Of a stretch of DNA of 64,000 bases, positions 25,021 to 36,930 are shown one piece after another (the first letter of the stretch is position 1; the number at the start of each line of letters is the position of its first letter). Below the pieces are notes generated by a model, which was given only the letters and a program-made list of their open reading frames with translations, was not told the DNA's origin and did no database searches. This DNA comes from Certhia americana. Its lineage: Eukaryota; Chordata; Aves; Passeriformes; Certhiidae. The translations under genes and the position numbers were made by a program. The stretch lies in assembly GCA_018697195.1 (NCBI GenBank), contig CM031870.1:9632410-9696409 (forward strand), read 5' to 3'.

Positions 25021-27640
25021 ACTGTAATAGCAAACTCAATACATATAGCAATCTGACCTTTTCTTTAAGCTTGGGATATATTTACACAATGTTGAATGAG
25101 AAATAGTTGAGAATTTGTGTGAACAGGTAAAATTAAATTCTTCCTGCCTGTAGTAGAACCACAAACTAATTATTTTGTCCTTTGTTGAAGACCTTTCAGG
25201 GTAAGCAGAGAAAATATTAGTGTATTGAACTTTTAAATGTATGGTGTCAAAAGAAAGTCTTGAGTAATGTAAGATCCACTGATGCTCTGAGGAGTTATTA
25301 CTTGTAAGGTTTTTTTTTATTTTCCATCACTTGCAGAAACTGATATGTATTTTAAGATAAGGTGGAGTGCCTTGACCATATGAGCAAATAATGTGAGAAA
25401 TGGGCCAGTGACTTTGGATTTGGTCCAAGCTTTGGATTTGCACTGAGGTGCTAACAGCACACTTGGGTTTGTACAGATCCATTCAAAACACTCCCCCAAC
25501 TCCACAGAAATAATTCCCCAAACCCCACAAAATTTCTCCCTTCTAATCATAATGAATAAAAGGGAAAAGTCCTAATTATTAAAATATATGCTAAGCAGCT
25601 GTGAATCTACCTTTATGTTTTTTACCCAGCAGGTAATCATCTGCAGTACAGGAAACAGTCTTGGAAAAACAATCTGTAATATTTATGTCAAGATACTTAA
25701 AGAAATAAATGTTTGTTTTTATTTATGTATTCTGTTCAGGACAAGAGATGGGCATTACTTTGCTATATTGTATCTTTAAAAAGTATTGTAGGTGATAGGA
25801 TCTGTGCTGCTTAGAAATTAACTAGTTTTTTACTTGAGCTACATCAACTATTAATTTGGTTCTTAATGTGTTCAAAATAATGGAGGGACTGCTTCACTTG
25901 TTCTGTTCTCATCCTCAGCATTGTGGAAGTTTCTAACATTTAGCTAAACAGACCAAAGAAAATAATTCTTCCTGTAATTCCTAAAGACAAGAATAAGATG
26001 AGCCACTACCTTTCTAAACACTGAAGACACCTAAGAATCCTAAAATCATAGGAATAAAATAATGAAGTTGAAAATTTTATTATATTTTTCATTTATTTTA
26101 TATGTGCAATAAGCCCCTCTGAAGTAATAAGATGAAAGAAAATGAAATGTGGAAGTAAAGTAGTTTTAAAAAGAAGACTTCATTTTCATGGCTGTAAAAT
26201 CAAATTTACAGAATTAATGGAGTAACATAACAGACTGTAACAAGTAAGAAACACAAAGTTAATACTGTCTGCAGTGCAAATAATGCTTTGACATGAAACT
26301 CACTGGAAGTAAGTCTAGTACTTACCAGCAGTAGCAGACCACTTGGTAAGGTACTCTGATTGTCATAAAGAGTTCTTTAAGCAGTTATAGATTATATTAT
26401 CTCCAAATGGTCTATAACATCCAAATAGATCTTTTCATTGAATGACAAAGTTAACTCTTTTGGGGATGATAAGCTGTGATAAACAGCAAGGCACTGGAAG
26501 TGGAAAAGCCTTTATTTGCCTGTTTTCTTCCAGACTGAAGCAGAATTACTACGAAGGTTATAATGGAACAGACACAGTTTCCTATAACTCCATGGGAAAG
26601 CACATTTGGATCAGTTTCTGTAAGGAACAGTCCAATCCCCTTGGATTTTGTCATGAGCCTCTCTAAGTTTTGAGATTCTGAGAAGGGTCTTTGAACCCTT
26701 CAGGAAGAACTGCACAAAGAAAGATCCTTGGCAAGATGTGGAAACCTGGAGGCAGACTGGCTATTGCCTGAAAGTCTAGGCACTGAGACGAAAATAGTTG
26801 TTAGTGGTTTTGTCTTGGTGCCACAAAAATAAGCCACTCACACTACTTTATATTCGTACTAACTTAACTCATTTAAATCTATAAATCTTCATTTAAATCC
26901 ATAAGCTGAATTGGTTCTGTCTGTACCGTTTCCAGACTAATAGCACTGGCCCAGATTACCTGACATTCGTCATCTTGTTTGGTTTCTATCTGTCCAGTCG
27001 GGTTTGTACAAATAGAAAACCCTCCTGACACACTGGTAGTAACAACTTAGCATCACCTTGTGCTATCAAAAGGAGGGCTGAAGAAGTTCCCATTGCATTT
27101 AGAGAGAATTTGTTTATCTTGGACCACCACTGCTGCACTAACTGAATTTCTAAAGGAAAGTGTGTACATGTTCTTTTTAATTCTTCCCAAAAATTTAGCC
27201 AAAATGTCAAAAAAGCTGTGCATGTACTTAGTTTTCAAATGGGTTTACATGACACACGTGAGTAAACTGCAGGTGCCTTAATGAAATTAAACTTCTGTAA
27301 TAAATGTCAGCAAGTATGAAACAATGCCATGAAATATACCCAAACTATATCATATGGTGCAGGCTTTGGTCTGTTTTACAACTGCTCTAGAAGAAGAAAG
27401 CTTTTGTTCCATTTCTCTTCAAAAACCTGCAAAAGTGAAACTTTCTAACAAAGCTTATACCACTGTCATACATGCTAAAGTTCAGAAAACTTCATTTAAA
27501 CTAAGCAGGCAGATAAGGAAGGAAGTTACAAAGGAAGAGGTAGAAATATAATATGTACACTAATTCACTGACTCAATTTTCTTAGCAAATTATCAGCAAG
27601 TAGTAAAAAATGTTCCATACTGAGAGGTTTTTTTTTTTTT
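25021..27640. other. AT-rich sequence between EMP2 and the 27.9 kb block
   Basis: Either distal EMP2 3' UTR or intergenic. AATAAA occurs at 25555 and again near 25703 and 27299. The short open frames show no domains. No repeat family is recognised. Confidence 0.5.
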
Positions 27641-28330
27641 AATATTAGACATTTTTATTTTCTTTTTAGCATAAAAATCTTAGGTTTAAATTATCAGTAT
27701 TAAAGACTTAAATACTCTTTGGAAGTTAAAAGCCTTAAAGCTCATAGGGTAAAAGTTTAAATCCTTTTGTCAAATAAAGTTTTTACACATTTTAAGGCCT
27801 GATAGATTTGGAGTGGGAGGGAGGGAAAGGAATGAAAAGACTAAGTAGAGGAAAAAGAAGATAAAAGGGGAAGGACGGCTGGAACACGTTTTCAGGCTAG
27901 GGGTTTCTGTGTGTTTATTTCTGACGATGGTATCTCCTTGTGTTCCTCACTTGCTTCTACAGAAAAACGTTTCACCGCTCCAATTCCGTTCCAATGGCAC
28001 CTCCTGGTGGCAAAAGAGAAGCTTTCGTCAAAGCCCAACTTGTCACTGCTCCTTTCCCTTGCTTGGCAAGGTCTTTAAAAAGTTTAATTTTGCCATTAAG
28101 CCTTGAACATCCTGCAGTGCGCGCAGTTTAAAAAGTGGCTCAGCTTTGGCCGTGGAAGGTTCATTTTGGAATGGGCTTGAAATGGCTCTATTGATCACGA
28201 TGCAACTGATCCAACCCCTGCTCTCTCCTCACAGGAGCTGCCCCTGCAGCCCCCTCTTACAAAAACCTTGGCAGGTAAACCCAATACAGCAATGTCCATG
28301 GTGTTATGATTCCACAGAATTATCTTCTCC
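27640..28330. other. CpG-retaining block of unknown nature
   Basis: Between about 27900 and 28210 there are roughly a dozen CpG dinucleotides in otherwise CpG-poor DNA. On the + strand an acceptor-like TCTCTCCTCACAG ends at 28234 and a donor-like GCAG|GTAAACC lies at 28275, framing about 40 nt. On the - strand an AATAAA-like run near 27657 is followed by an A12 tract (plus-strand T run at 27630-27641), as at the 3' end of a retrocopied transcript. I do not recognise a protein. It could be a conserved non-coding element, an old retrocopy or an unfamiliar exon. Confidence 0.35.
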
Positions 28331-29703
28331 TTAAGGGTACCTAAATTATTAAATATTAAACCTCAGACATTAAGTTTAGGGAGCTGGAAAATAAATTTTA
28401 AAATTTTTCTTCTACATCGACTAGAACTGTGGTTTTCTTTTGTTGTATTGATCATTTCAAGTTTTCTTTCTTTCATTTCACTCTGATAATACAGAATTTC
28501 AGTGGAAGGCTTCTCTTTAATCTAGTATATCAAAGACTATGTACCAATTGGCAGAGTGGAACACTGTTTTCTTATATTTCTTAAGACAACCAAAAATTAT
28601 TGTAAAAATGCCAAATTATATATCCAAAAGTTCAAGCAAGTGAAAGCAATACTTAATTCACAGCAAACTATTTAGAATATCATCTAATTGCCTCTCACAT
28701 ATCGCATATCTTCAAACCTTTAGACTTAAAGATTAACATGTTTTAAAAACCCTGAATTAAAATTTAAAACTTGAGGCTTGTAAGTATATTACTGAACATT
28801 ATCGGTTTTTTATATTTGGTTAAAGTTTTTGGGAAAAGGCTCAAAAGATATGAAACAAATTTTGTAAAACTTGTGAAAACCTTAAACAAAAGGACAAGAC
28901 TGCATATTTGTGACATGCAATCCTTTTATACTTTTAAAGTTTTAGTCTCCAAAAGACTTCTTTTGAACAACTGTATTTTTGTAAGATTTTTATTCATTAA
29001 ATATATGGTCAGCATGAAACCGGAGGCTGACAATTCACAGAACTACACCTCCTGTAATATTAGCTAAAAATAATTTCAGCACAATTAAAAAATACAAATC
29101 AGTCTAAGGACATGAGAAATTCCTGTTCTCCATAACAACCAAATGTCCCCACAAAAAAAAAATGTTTTTCAGTCTTATTATTTTAATACTAAAGTAACAA
29201 TACCTCCCATGAGAAATGCTCTTGTATTAGTAGCTATGTTACTGACATTTTTATTTATTGTTTCATATTTTCAATTTCACTGCCTAAGAAATTAGTCTTC
29301 AACTTGTAGTTCATGGCTCCTATGCAATGGGCTGGGAATAGGTAAATGGATGATGCAAGGTAACTCAAAGAGGCAGGTGCACTGTCAGGAACTTCTTTGT
29401 GATAAAGAGGTCTGACCCTTCAGCAGAAAAACTCCAGTGTGTCTCCAACAGGACAGCATCAAAGCAGAAGTCATCAACATTCCCTCCTTTGAATTGGTTT
29501 AATCAGACTGAAAAGGACTATGTTGTAGTCTCAAAAGAAATTCTCAAACATCAACCAATACGAGCTTTACATAGATTTTTGCTGCTCTTAATGGAACAGC
29601 AAGGGAGCTGTATCAGCCACGAGGTTTCAATGCAACCATCCAGTCACCCATTAGTTTCCAAGCAGGCATTAATGCCCATTGGGGTGGCTCATCTGCATCC
29701 CAC

Positions 29704-29778
29704 CTGAGGAACAGCTACAGTTGTTGAGGTTTCCTCCTGGATAGCATTCACCTCCTTCTCCAGTTTGGAGACTTTCTG
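29704..29778 (-). other. Candidate - strand exon, coiled-coil-like
   Basis: Read on the - strand, a strong pyrimidine tract (TGTTTGCTCTCTGTTGCAG) precedes 29778 and a CAG|GTGGGA donor follows 29704. The 75 nt between are 25 open codons: Q-K-V-S-K-L-E-K-E-V-N-A-I-Q-E-E-T-S and then T-T-V-A-V-P-Q. The L/V/I spacing and charge pattern look like a coiled coil. Vertebrate gene order predicts ATF7IP2, a coiled-coil and fibronectin-type protein, tail-to-tail with EMP2, so this may be one of its exons. I could not recognise an ATF7IP2-specific motif or the C-terminal fibronectin domain, so the symbol is left blank. Confidence 0.4.
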
Positions 29779-30021
29779 CTGCAACAGAGAGCAAACACAG
29801 CAAGGATTTACACAGCTCACCTGGAATAAGGAAGTTGTGTATTACTGTTGTACGAAAAGCAGACAGTGAAAGAATTGCAATAGAAAATAAAAATAGTATT
29901 AATTTATCTTGGTCACAAAAAATAAACATTTTGCATACTGTGGGGGTCTTTCTCGAAGATACCATAATAGTCATATGTGATTACCACACAAAAAAAATCA
30001 GAGTTATGCAACAAAACTTAC

Positions 30022-30155
30022 TAGTGACGTTTTAACTCTTTCTTAGCGGGTTTTGGTGCATTCTACTTGTCAACTCTTCTCTTTAGACATTCTACTTCTT
30101 GATTAAAGAAGTCATTATTTAAAATACCCATCTGATCACCAGTCGTAAGTTTAAT
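30022..30155 (-). pseudogene. Candidate - strand exon interrupted by TAG
   Basis: On the - strand a TTTTCTTTATTCTAG acceptor precedes 30155 and a strong donor, CACTA|GTAAGT, follows 30022. One frame is open from the acceptor for 30 codons, ending F-N-Q-E-V-E-C-L-K-R-R-V-D-K, then TAG (30063-30065), then a further protein-like, lysine-rich run N-A-P-K-P-A-K-K-E-L-K-R-H to the donor. The TAG reads like a point mutation in coding sequence. An alternative weak donor (AA|GTAGAA) at 30066 would splice just before the TAG. The exit phase does not fit the 75-nt block downstream, so either an exon lies between or the frame is broken. It may be an ATF7IP2 relic or exon by position only. Confidence 0.35.
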
Positions 30156-32575
30156 CTAGAATAAAGAAAAGCTGTGTTTCAAATCTAAAAATGTAAATTC
30201 ACTGAAATGATTATATGAAACAAGTGAAAAATTTAAAATTTTCCAAAGTTTCAGGAAGAGTAGTGCTTTCTATTGTTTATATGGCATTTCTGGCAGATAC
30301 AAACAGCAGAATTTTGTAATTTTGCATTCTCCATTGGACTTAAGTCACTTTGCATAAAGGAGGTCTCACAATATGCCTACCTTCTAAAATGTAAAGGGGT
30401 AAAATTAGAATGTTTGTATTACCACAATGTCTTAAGGTGAATATATGATGCTCATATCACCAGTTGAACCCCTTTGAAAGTCTCCCCCCAAATCCTAAGT
30501 CAGGATGCACTAGCAGTGCAAAATATAGCTATAAACATTTTTAAATGTTTGTAATTTCCCTACATACAAAATTAAGGGTTTTACTTTCTATATGACTGAT
30601 CAAAAATTACTGTGAGGCAAATTTCAAGTACAGTACTCATGAGCACCTCGAGCTTGTTAACATGAGAAATAAAAAAATTCTAATAGTTATATAAATATGA
30701 ATAATAAAATTTAAAATATCTTATAAATATTTTAAATCATTCCTGTTAAAATTATTTGTCAATTTTACACAGACATATAGCAATTTTTTTTGGAAGGAAA
30801 ATTATTTGAAATTCTCAAATGCAGACTGCTGTGAGTTGCATTGGTAAATAAAGCTGGGATGAAAGGCTGTTTGAGCACTTAAAAATGTAAACATTTGCAT
30901 TCAGATTTTTTTTTTTTTTTTCCTTAGGTGAAAAATAGCAGCACAGAGGAATGATGGATGACCTTTTTCAAATTATAATATTTTGTTTTGCTGGGTTTAG
31001 TCAAAACCCACAGAAATGCAGTGGGGCTTGGGGTTTATTTTTATTTTTCTTTGAAAGGCTTGTGACATGAATGATTTCCATTAATCAGAATGATTTATTA
31101 TGTTTCCAGTTTCTTTAGTTGCTCCATCATTGCTCAGACTGCAGTCTTACATGGCAATTCTATTTAAAATGTAAAATCTCATATGTTTTTCCTCAGTGGC
31201 CATTAAACAATGCTATTTAAATGGGTGTTATAAAGATTTATTAAAAATCAAACAGAAGTAGAAGTTGGGTTGACTTCTCATCTTTGCATGGTCATTTCCT
31301 TGTCTCTGTCCTCTGCAGGGAGGTAAAAGCACTTGTGTCTCCTCGGTGTCCTGACTTGAAGTCAGACTTTGACTTCTGTCTCCATTAGCAATTAAGTTCA
31401 GAGCAGTAGTGCAGTTTTGAAGGGATTACCCTGATTATTTCAATTTTATTCATGTAGGGTCAGTTCTTAAAGCACTGATTGTACGTATATATATTCAATG
31501 CCTTTCAAAGGAAAGAAAACCAGAATCTCTGCTCTAAATTAATTTTGACACCTGCTGAATTTTTTGTTCTGAATCTGTCCCCAAAAGCTCTGGAGAGGTG
31601 ATAGAGAGTACTTTGAGTTCTCACTGGAGATGCTTTGTTATGTCCTAAAGGGATCATATCCCTGTGACTGGGCAGCATTTGCTGGGGCAGCTATAGGAAG
31701 AATCAGAAAAGAAGGAAGTTTGGCCCAGTACTCTGCCCACTCCACAGTGGCAGAAATTGGCTGGAAGGTTGAGGTGTGACAGTGGAGCAGGAGCAGACTG
31801 AGCACTTCCAAGCCCTCTTTTCTCCCAGAGCACTAAGGTGTTGTGTTTGTCCCACAGGCTTCAGCAGAAGTGAAACTGGCAAAGGTGTGTTGGGATAATG
31901 TTATACTTTGTGTAGTTCATGTATGCTTTTTGGTTCATAATATTTTAGCATAATGCTCCATCTTCTGGGCAAGAGGTGATGTTTAACAGACTTAGACTGC
32001 CTCATTAAATTATGAGTCCTATTGAACATTTTATTAGAGAAATTTGTAAATTTGTTTTCCACTCATCCACTTTGTATTGCTTCCTTTGCTGCTATAGATT
32101 GGCTTTTGATTCTCATTAGCCAAACATTTTTTGTTTGCTCTAAGAGAGCTCTTTTAGTTTTCACGATTTTGTAGTGAAAATTTCAGCTCTGACCACATTT
32201 TAAACCCAGGTCCTGAAGCTGGGGTTTAAAGTAATTTCTATGAAGTTGGAATGATCCTCAGAAGCCTCAACACCAGCAGTTCAATCCAGAATTCTGACAT
32301 GTTTATAATGGTCTGCCCTGATCAATAGATAAAAAAATAAACAATAGCAAGGTCAAATCTTAACACATGAATTTGATGGAAAGAATATTTTAAATAAAAT
32401 TGAATGCAGTTCCTGAATGTTACTGTAGTTTACCTGTACTGAAAAAAGATCCCAAAACAAAGAAAATTAATTTTCCAACAGTAGTCACGGACAGTTCTAA
32501 ACGTTTTCCAAATCTGTATTAAAAATATCTGGCAGATTGTGTGTGCTGTGCTTCACCTTCACGTCAATCAATTAC
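30156..32575. other. AT-rich non-coding stretch
   Basis: Low-complexity A/T sequence with a poly-T run near 30907-30924 and no credible open frame or recognised repeat. If the - strand blocks at 29.7-30.2 kb belong to a gene, this would be intron. Confidence 0.6.
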
Positions 32576-32579
32576 CAAG

Positions 32580-32991
32580 TGTAATGACAAGCAGGTCACC
32601 AAGAGTGTAAGTATCACAGTCCAGTACCGTGATCTCAATTCGGGTCCGGCTGGAACGAAGAATAGCAAAATAAATACATAGGGATGGGTATGATGGAGTA
32701 CCCAAAACCAGAACTTTAATCATGCTAATATAACAAATGCAGGGATCCTGTGGTCCTAGGGACAGCATCCAAAGATTCAGGAGTGGGGCTAACTTAACAC
32801 TGTATAGGGTCATCTGAGAGCAAGGGTCCAATCTCGAACCAGGACAGGGACATGACTTTATATATCAAAGGTCCTGAACCAGTGGAAAACTAGAACCAGA
32901 AACATGGCCTCTCAGAAATCATTTTGGGATGATCACATTAGCATCCTTTCAGTATCCTGCCTCCCATGGTCTCAGGTTTATGGTTTCTACA
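32580..32991 (-). mobile_element. Solo LTR of an endogenous retrovirus (412 bp)
   Basis: On the - strand the element begins TGTAGAAACC and ends GTCATTACA (TGT...ACA ends). The four bases CAAG at 32576-32579 are repeated at 32992-32995, a 4-bp target duplication typical of ERV1-type integration. Inside, in order on the - strand, are a TATATAAAG promoter box (32856-32864), an ATTAAA poly(A)-type signal (32715-32720) and a CpG-bearing U5 part (TTCCAGCCGGACCCG). No internal gag/pol sequence or second LTR flanks it, so it is a solo LTR from recombination. The 87-residue open frame within it is not a gene. Confidence 0.75.
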
Positions 32992-32995
32992 CAAG

Positions 32996-35900
32996 CTACC
33001 CAGGCTAGGGTATTGTCCATCCCGGCTAATTCAGTTGCAATATATAAGCTGCATCTACTCCATTCTGTTCTGTACATACCCTTCTGTTCTCAAGTTGAGT
33101 TTAACGCAAAAATTTGCTGAATCCATGGTTCAACAGGCTGCTAACTGGAGCTAAGTTCTGACCTGCTGTTGTGAAAAATCTGCAGGATAATTTGGATTCC
33201 ATTGGTAGGTCCATCAGGTGGTGCAATTGCTGCATGGTCTGGGTACAAGATTTTTTCAAAGGCTGGAAGCAGGGTGTGAAAGGAGCCATCTCTTATTTTA
33301 CCGAAAAACAGCTCAAAAGGAATGGAAATAAAATAAATGTATTCTTTCATATAGGAAACACTAGTTTTGAAAATATTTATATTCCTAATAGTCATGAATA
33401 GCAGGTGCATTATGCTAAAGTTTATAATTGTCCAAAAGATTAAAAAACCCCACAAAGCTATGTAAAATGTTCTAAAGAACTAGAGAAAAACTTGTTTCCC
33501 TAAGCAAAGGCAGTAAAAAACCAGGGGAAAAAAAAAGCCTTTCATGCAGAAAATATGAGAACCTTTCTTCCCCTCAACTCCACATCTCTCTGAGAGGATA
33601 TGGTATATTCCTCTGTTTTTAGCTGTCATGCTTAAATATGACTAATAAATTTTGAATCCACTTAACATGTAAAAATATACTTTCCACATAAAGAGTTGGC
33701 AGATATAAGATGATATATGAAGATTTATTCGACAATATAGTCTTGCTTTAAATCAGGAAGTATTTGAAGGACTTAAGTATTACTAAAAAGAAAATATGCA
33801 TCTGTTCATTGCACAAGCTGCAGCATTGCACAAGCTGCAAAAGTCTTGTTCAGTGTACTATAAGATTTTGATAGGAAAGATGATTTTTTTTCTTCCTTCT
33901 TACCTTTTGAATCAAGGAAAATGGAGAAAGAAAATGAATTTTAAACATGAAATAGAAGAGTAGAAATTGAATTTTACAGTAGAGCAGTCCAGATCTTCAC
34001 ATGAGGCTTCAAAGAGATCTAATGGGAAACTAATTAAAAATTATATTGATTAGCCAGATTAAAAGTGAAAATAATTATTTTTGATAAACAATAGTTGAAT
34101 GGCTTACATAAATTTGTAGGGTGTGGATTTAGTTTCAAAACTTCAGAAAGAATATAGCATCACAGTTAGTGGTCATGTTAAGTAACCTTCTTTGAAATGG
34201 TGCTAAGTAGCATAATTTTGGTTAATTATTTTATTTTTGTGTTTGTTGATTATCTTCCATAATTTGCTTGCTTGAACAGTACTTTCAGGCCAAATGACTT
34301 ATGATTTCCTGGACAGTCCCATTTATTGCCTTTCATACAGACACAGCACTAAGCTTCCTTCTGCTTTCCTTCTGGAAATAAGCTGGAGCTTCACCAGTCT
34401 TTTTAAGAGTAATTTCAAAAGAATATAAATAGTTTGTGGAACTCTTCAGCTTGTTCTTTAGATTTTCTGTCATGCATATTATCTGCTTTAGCACATTAAA
34501 GTCCTTAATGACTTGATATTTGTTATCCTTTCTGTCTTGAATGTACCATTATCCTGCTAAAATATGAAGTTCTTACATGAAATATACTTCTAGAAGTATC
34601 AGTTATCATTTACAAATTTGGTTGTAGTCTGTAACTGCTGTATCAATATGCTTCTTTTTCCTCATGCTAGTGGCAGACAGCAGTCAGACCTAAATAAACA
34701 TCAGTAAATAAATATCTACAAAGTGATTCTTGGATCCCACTGCTGTTTAAAAAACCCACCAAAAAAACCCCAACCCAATCAAAACCAGACCAGTTCATTG
34801 AGCAAGTACAGTATTTGACAATTGACTTTATCTTCTGCAAGAAAAAATCCACACATTTCCTTTGCACAGAGACTCACAGATTTAAGAAAGTTACAGCTCA
34901 AATCTAATTACAAGGAAGGAAACAAGTTCAGCAAATACTTAATGCAAATGGTAGCTATTCATTCTAGTTTACAATGAAATGCATATAGGATAGCACATTG
35001 AAAATTGATGTCATTCCCAAAGGACAGAATTTTCTTGTGAAGTCAGTAAAATTGTGATGCCTGCAATCAGATTAATTTGCCACATTTTCCTGAACAAAAG
35101 GCATTTTACTGCAGGTGCATTTCAGTGTACTGGACAAATGCATTCATTCTCTGGTGTTAGTGAGAGATGAAAAAACACCTTTTCTGAGCTATTGAAGTAG
35201 AAGTCTGTGTTTGGTTTTAATGCCAGGAGTCAAAATATTACGGAAGGTGGACTTTTGTAATTGTGTGGCCAGAATTAACTATGCCTTAAAATCAGCGCTG
35301 TCTGGATTACAGATTTGGGATCTCAGGATGAAAATCACTGAGAATTCATTGTGCTTTTGTTGACCTTCCCTGGACTGCAATAATGAACTGCACTGTGTGC
35401 TGCATGAGTGCTGAGAATACTAATGAAAAATGGTACAAGTGCCTCTTGGTGCTACTATGTCAGCTTAAAAAAAAAAAAGTTATATTCTCTCTGTAGAATT
35501 CTTACTCTTTATGTTCTATTTGAGTGCTCATAGGCTATAACATCAAAAGTAATTTTCTTCAGCTTTGTCAGCACACCTAAATTCCCTTTCATACATCTTC
35601 CCAAACGGAATCCCTGAGAGCTGTTGTTACACTAGTAGTGGATGCTGGCATGCTCCAAGGTAAACTTGTCTCCACAGATCTGTCATTTTCTAGGGATCAG
35701 CTTCCAAGCTTTCCCGTATGTTTTGTTTCTTTGTTTTGTCTTCTTTCAACATCTGTTAGTGTGGTGATAGAAGCAAATGAGAGTATGTTTGCCTTTATTT
35801 TGCAAGTAAGCTGTGATAAAGACATGTTACTCATGTGCAGGGATTTCAAAATAACTAGACCTTTTCCATCTACGTTAGCGTATAATGAGTAAATGTCTTC

Positions 35901-36181
35901 TAAATTATGAAGTCTGTGGTTTCTTTTGGCCATCTTCAATTGGAGGGTCAGTAGTCTATGCAGTGGGGGTGACAACTACTGGGATGTGGCAACTTTATTA
36001 ATGACAAGACACTGGCAGTGTCTTGCTTAAACATATGGGTTCATGAAGATGCTGGCAGGCTGGAAACAAAGCAAGTCTTTGAGTTGTTTTTTCTTACTTG
36101 ATCAATGCAAGTGAGAATTTGACTCTCATGGCCTCTATTTTAGGTCTTCATGGCTGCTTTCCCTGGGGAAGTCTAACACTG
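32996..36181. other. AT-rich non-coding stretch
   Basis: No recognised gene. A 17-bp tandem duplication lies at 33807-33840. The - strand frame across 33141-33300 has a protein-like stretch (F-E-K-I-L-Y-P-D-H) but no start, splice or domain support. Confidence 0.5.
33807..33840. repeat. 17-bp tandem duplication
   Basis: Two adjacent copies of CATTGCACAAGCTGCAG, the second ending in A instead of G. Confidence 0.9.
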
Positions 36182-36418
36182 TTAGAAGTGCTTAAGGCTG
36201 AGAAACTTCTGACCCTCCCACAATTTTCTCATGTTTTCATATATTTGATTTATTGCTGTACATGTTTCCTTTGAGTCATCTAATCTTTCAGTCACTAACT
36301 TGCTTCTTTTGGCAAAAATATCTGACAGCCATTTAAAACCTGGGGCTTCTGTTAAGGAAAACAGCAGCGAATTACACACTTTTCTTTGAAGGCCTAAACT
36401 GAAAGGTTTGTGTCTCAT
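36182..36418 (-). other. Open frame of 78 codons, unrecognised
   Basis: On the - strand the frame holds an acceptor-like TGTTTTCCTTAACAG at about codons 19-24, followed by a charged, helical-looking stretch with K-W-L-S-D-I-F-A-K-R-S-K-L and C-T-A-I-N-Q-I-Y-E-N-M. It ends at TAA at 36182. The composition is more protein-like than neighbouring chance frames, and it is on the same strand as the coiled-coil blocks at 29.7-30.2 kb. No family is recognised; chance remains the most likely explanation. Confidence 0.2.
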
Positions 36419-36930
36419 ATAGAAAGCACACTGTGGCTTGTCCTTAATACCATAGGTTAGGTAACATTAAACATGAAGCCTGAGGGTAGCCTACCTTTGT
36501 ATTAAGATTGTCTGTGCAATTTTTTGTATGCATCCAGGCTGACAGAATCTTAATCATTCAAATCTTTATTTTCTAATCACTTTAAGCTACTAAAATGTAC
36601 ATGTTGTTACACAACAGCTTAAACCAACTCAAGTCAACACTGCCATAGTTCCACCTTTTCCCTTCCCTCCATGTGATACAGTCTCATGGTCTCTTTCCAG
36701 GGCACTAATATAATCCATGCAGAGATCATTCAGGGAGCTGACTAACAGGATGTACATTGTGCTTTTTGGTTTTTTCAAGTCAGTTTTCTTGGGTTGGTGT
36801 AGAGCCAGCACACCAGCACACATGTGATGAACAGGCTGATGATTTAGGCTGTGGTAATGCTGACATTATCATGATTGTTTTGGGAATGTATGAATGATGG
36901 CTAAGCTGATCTAACAGTTTGCTGGTGCTG

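Noticed and set aside
32568..32831. 87-codon - strand frame
   Set aside because: It is contained in the solo LTR (32580-32991) and spans its promoter and poly(A) parts; not a gene.
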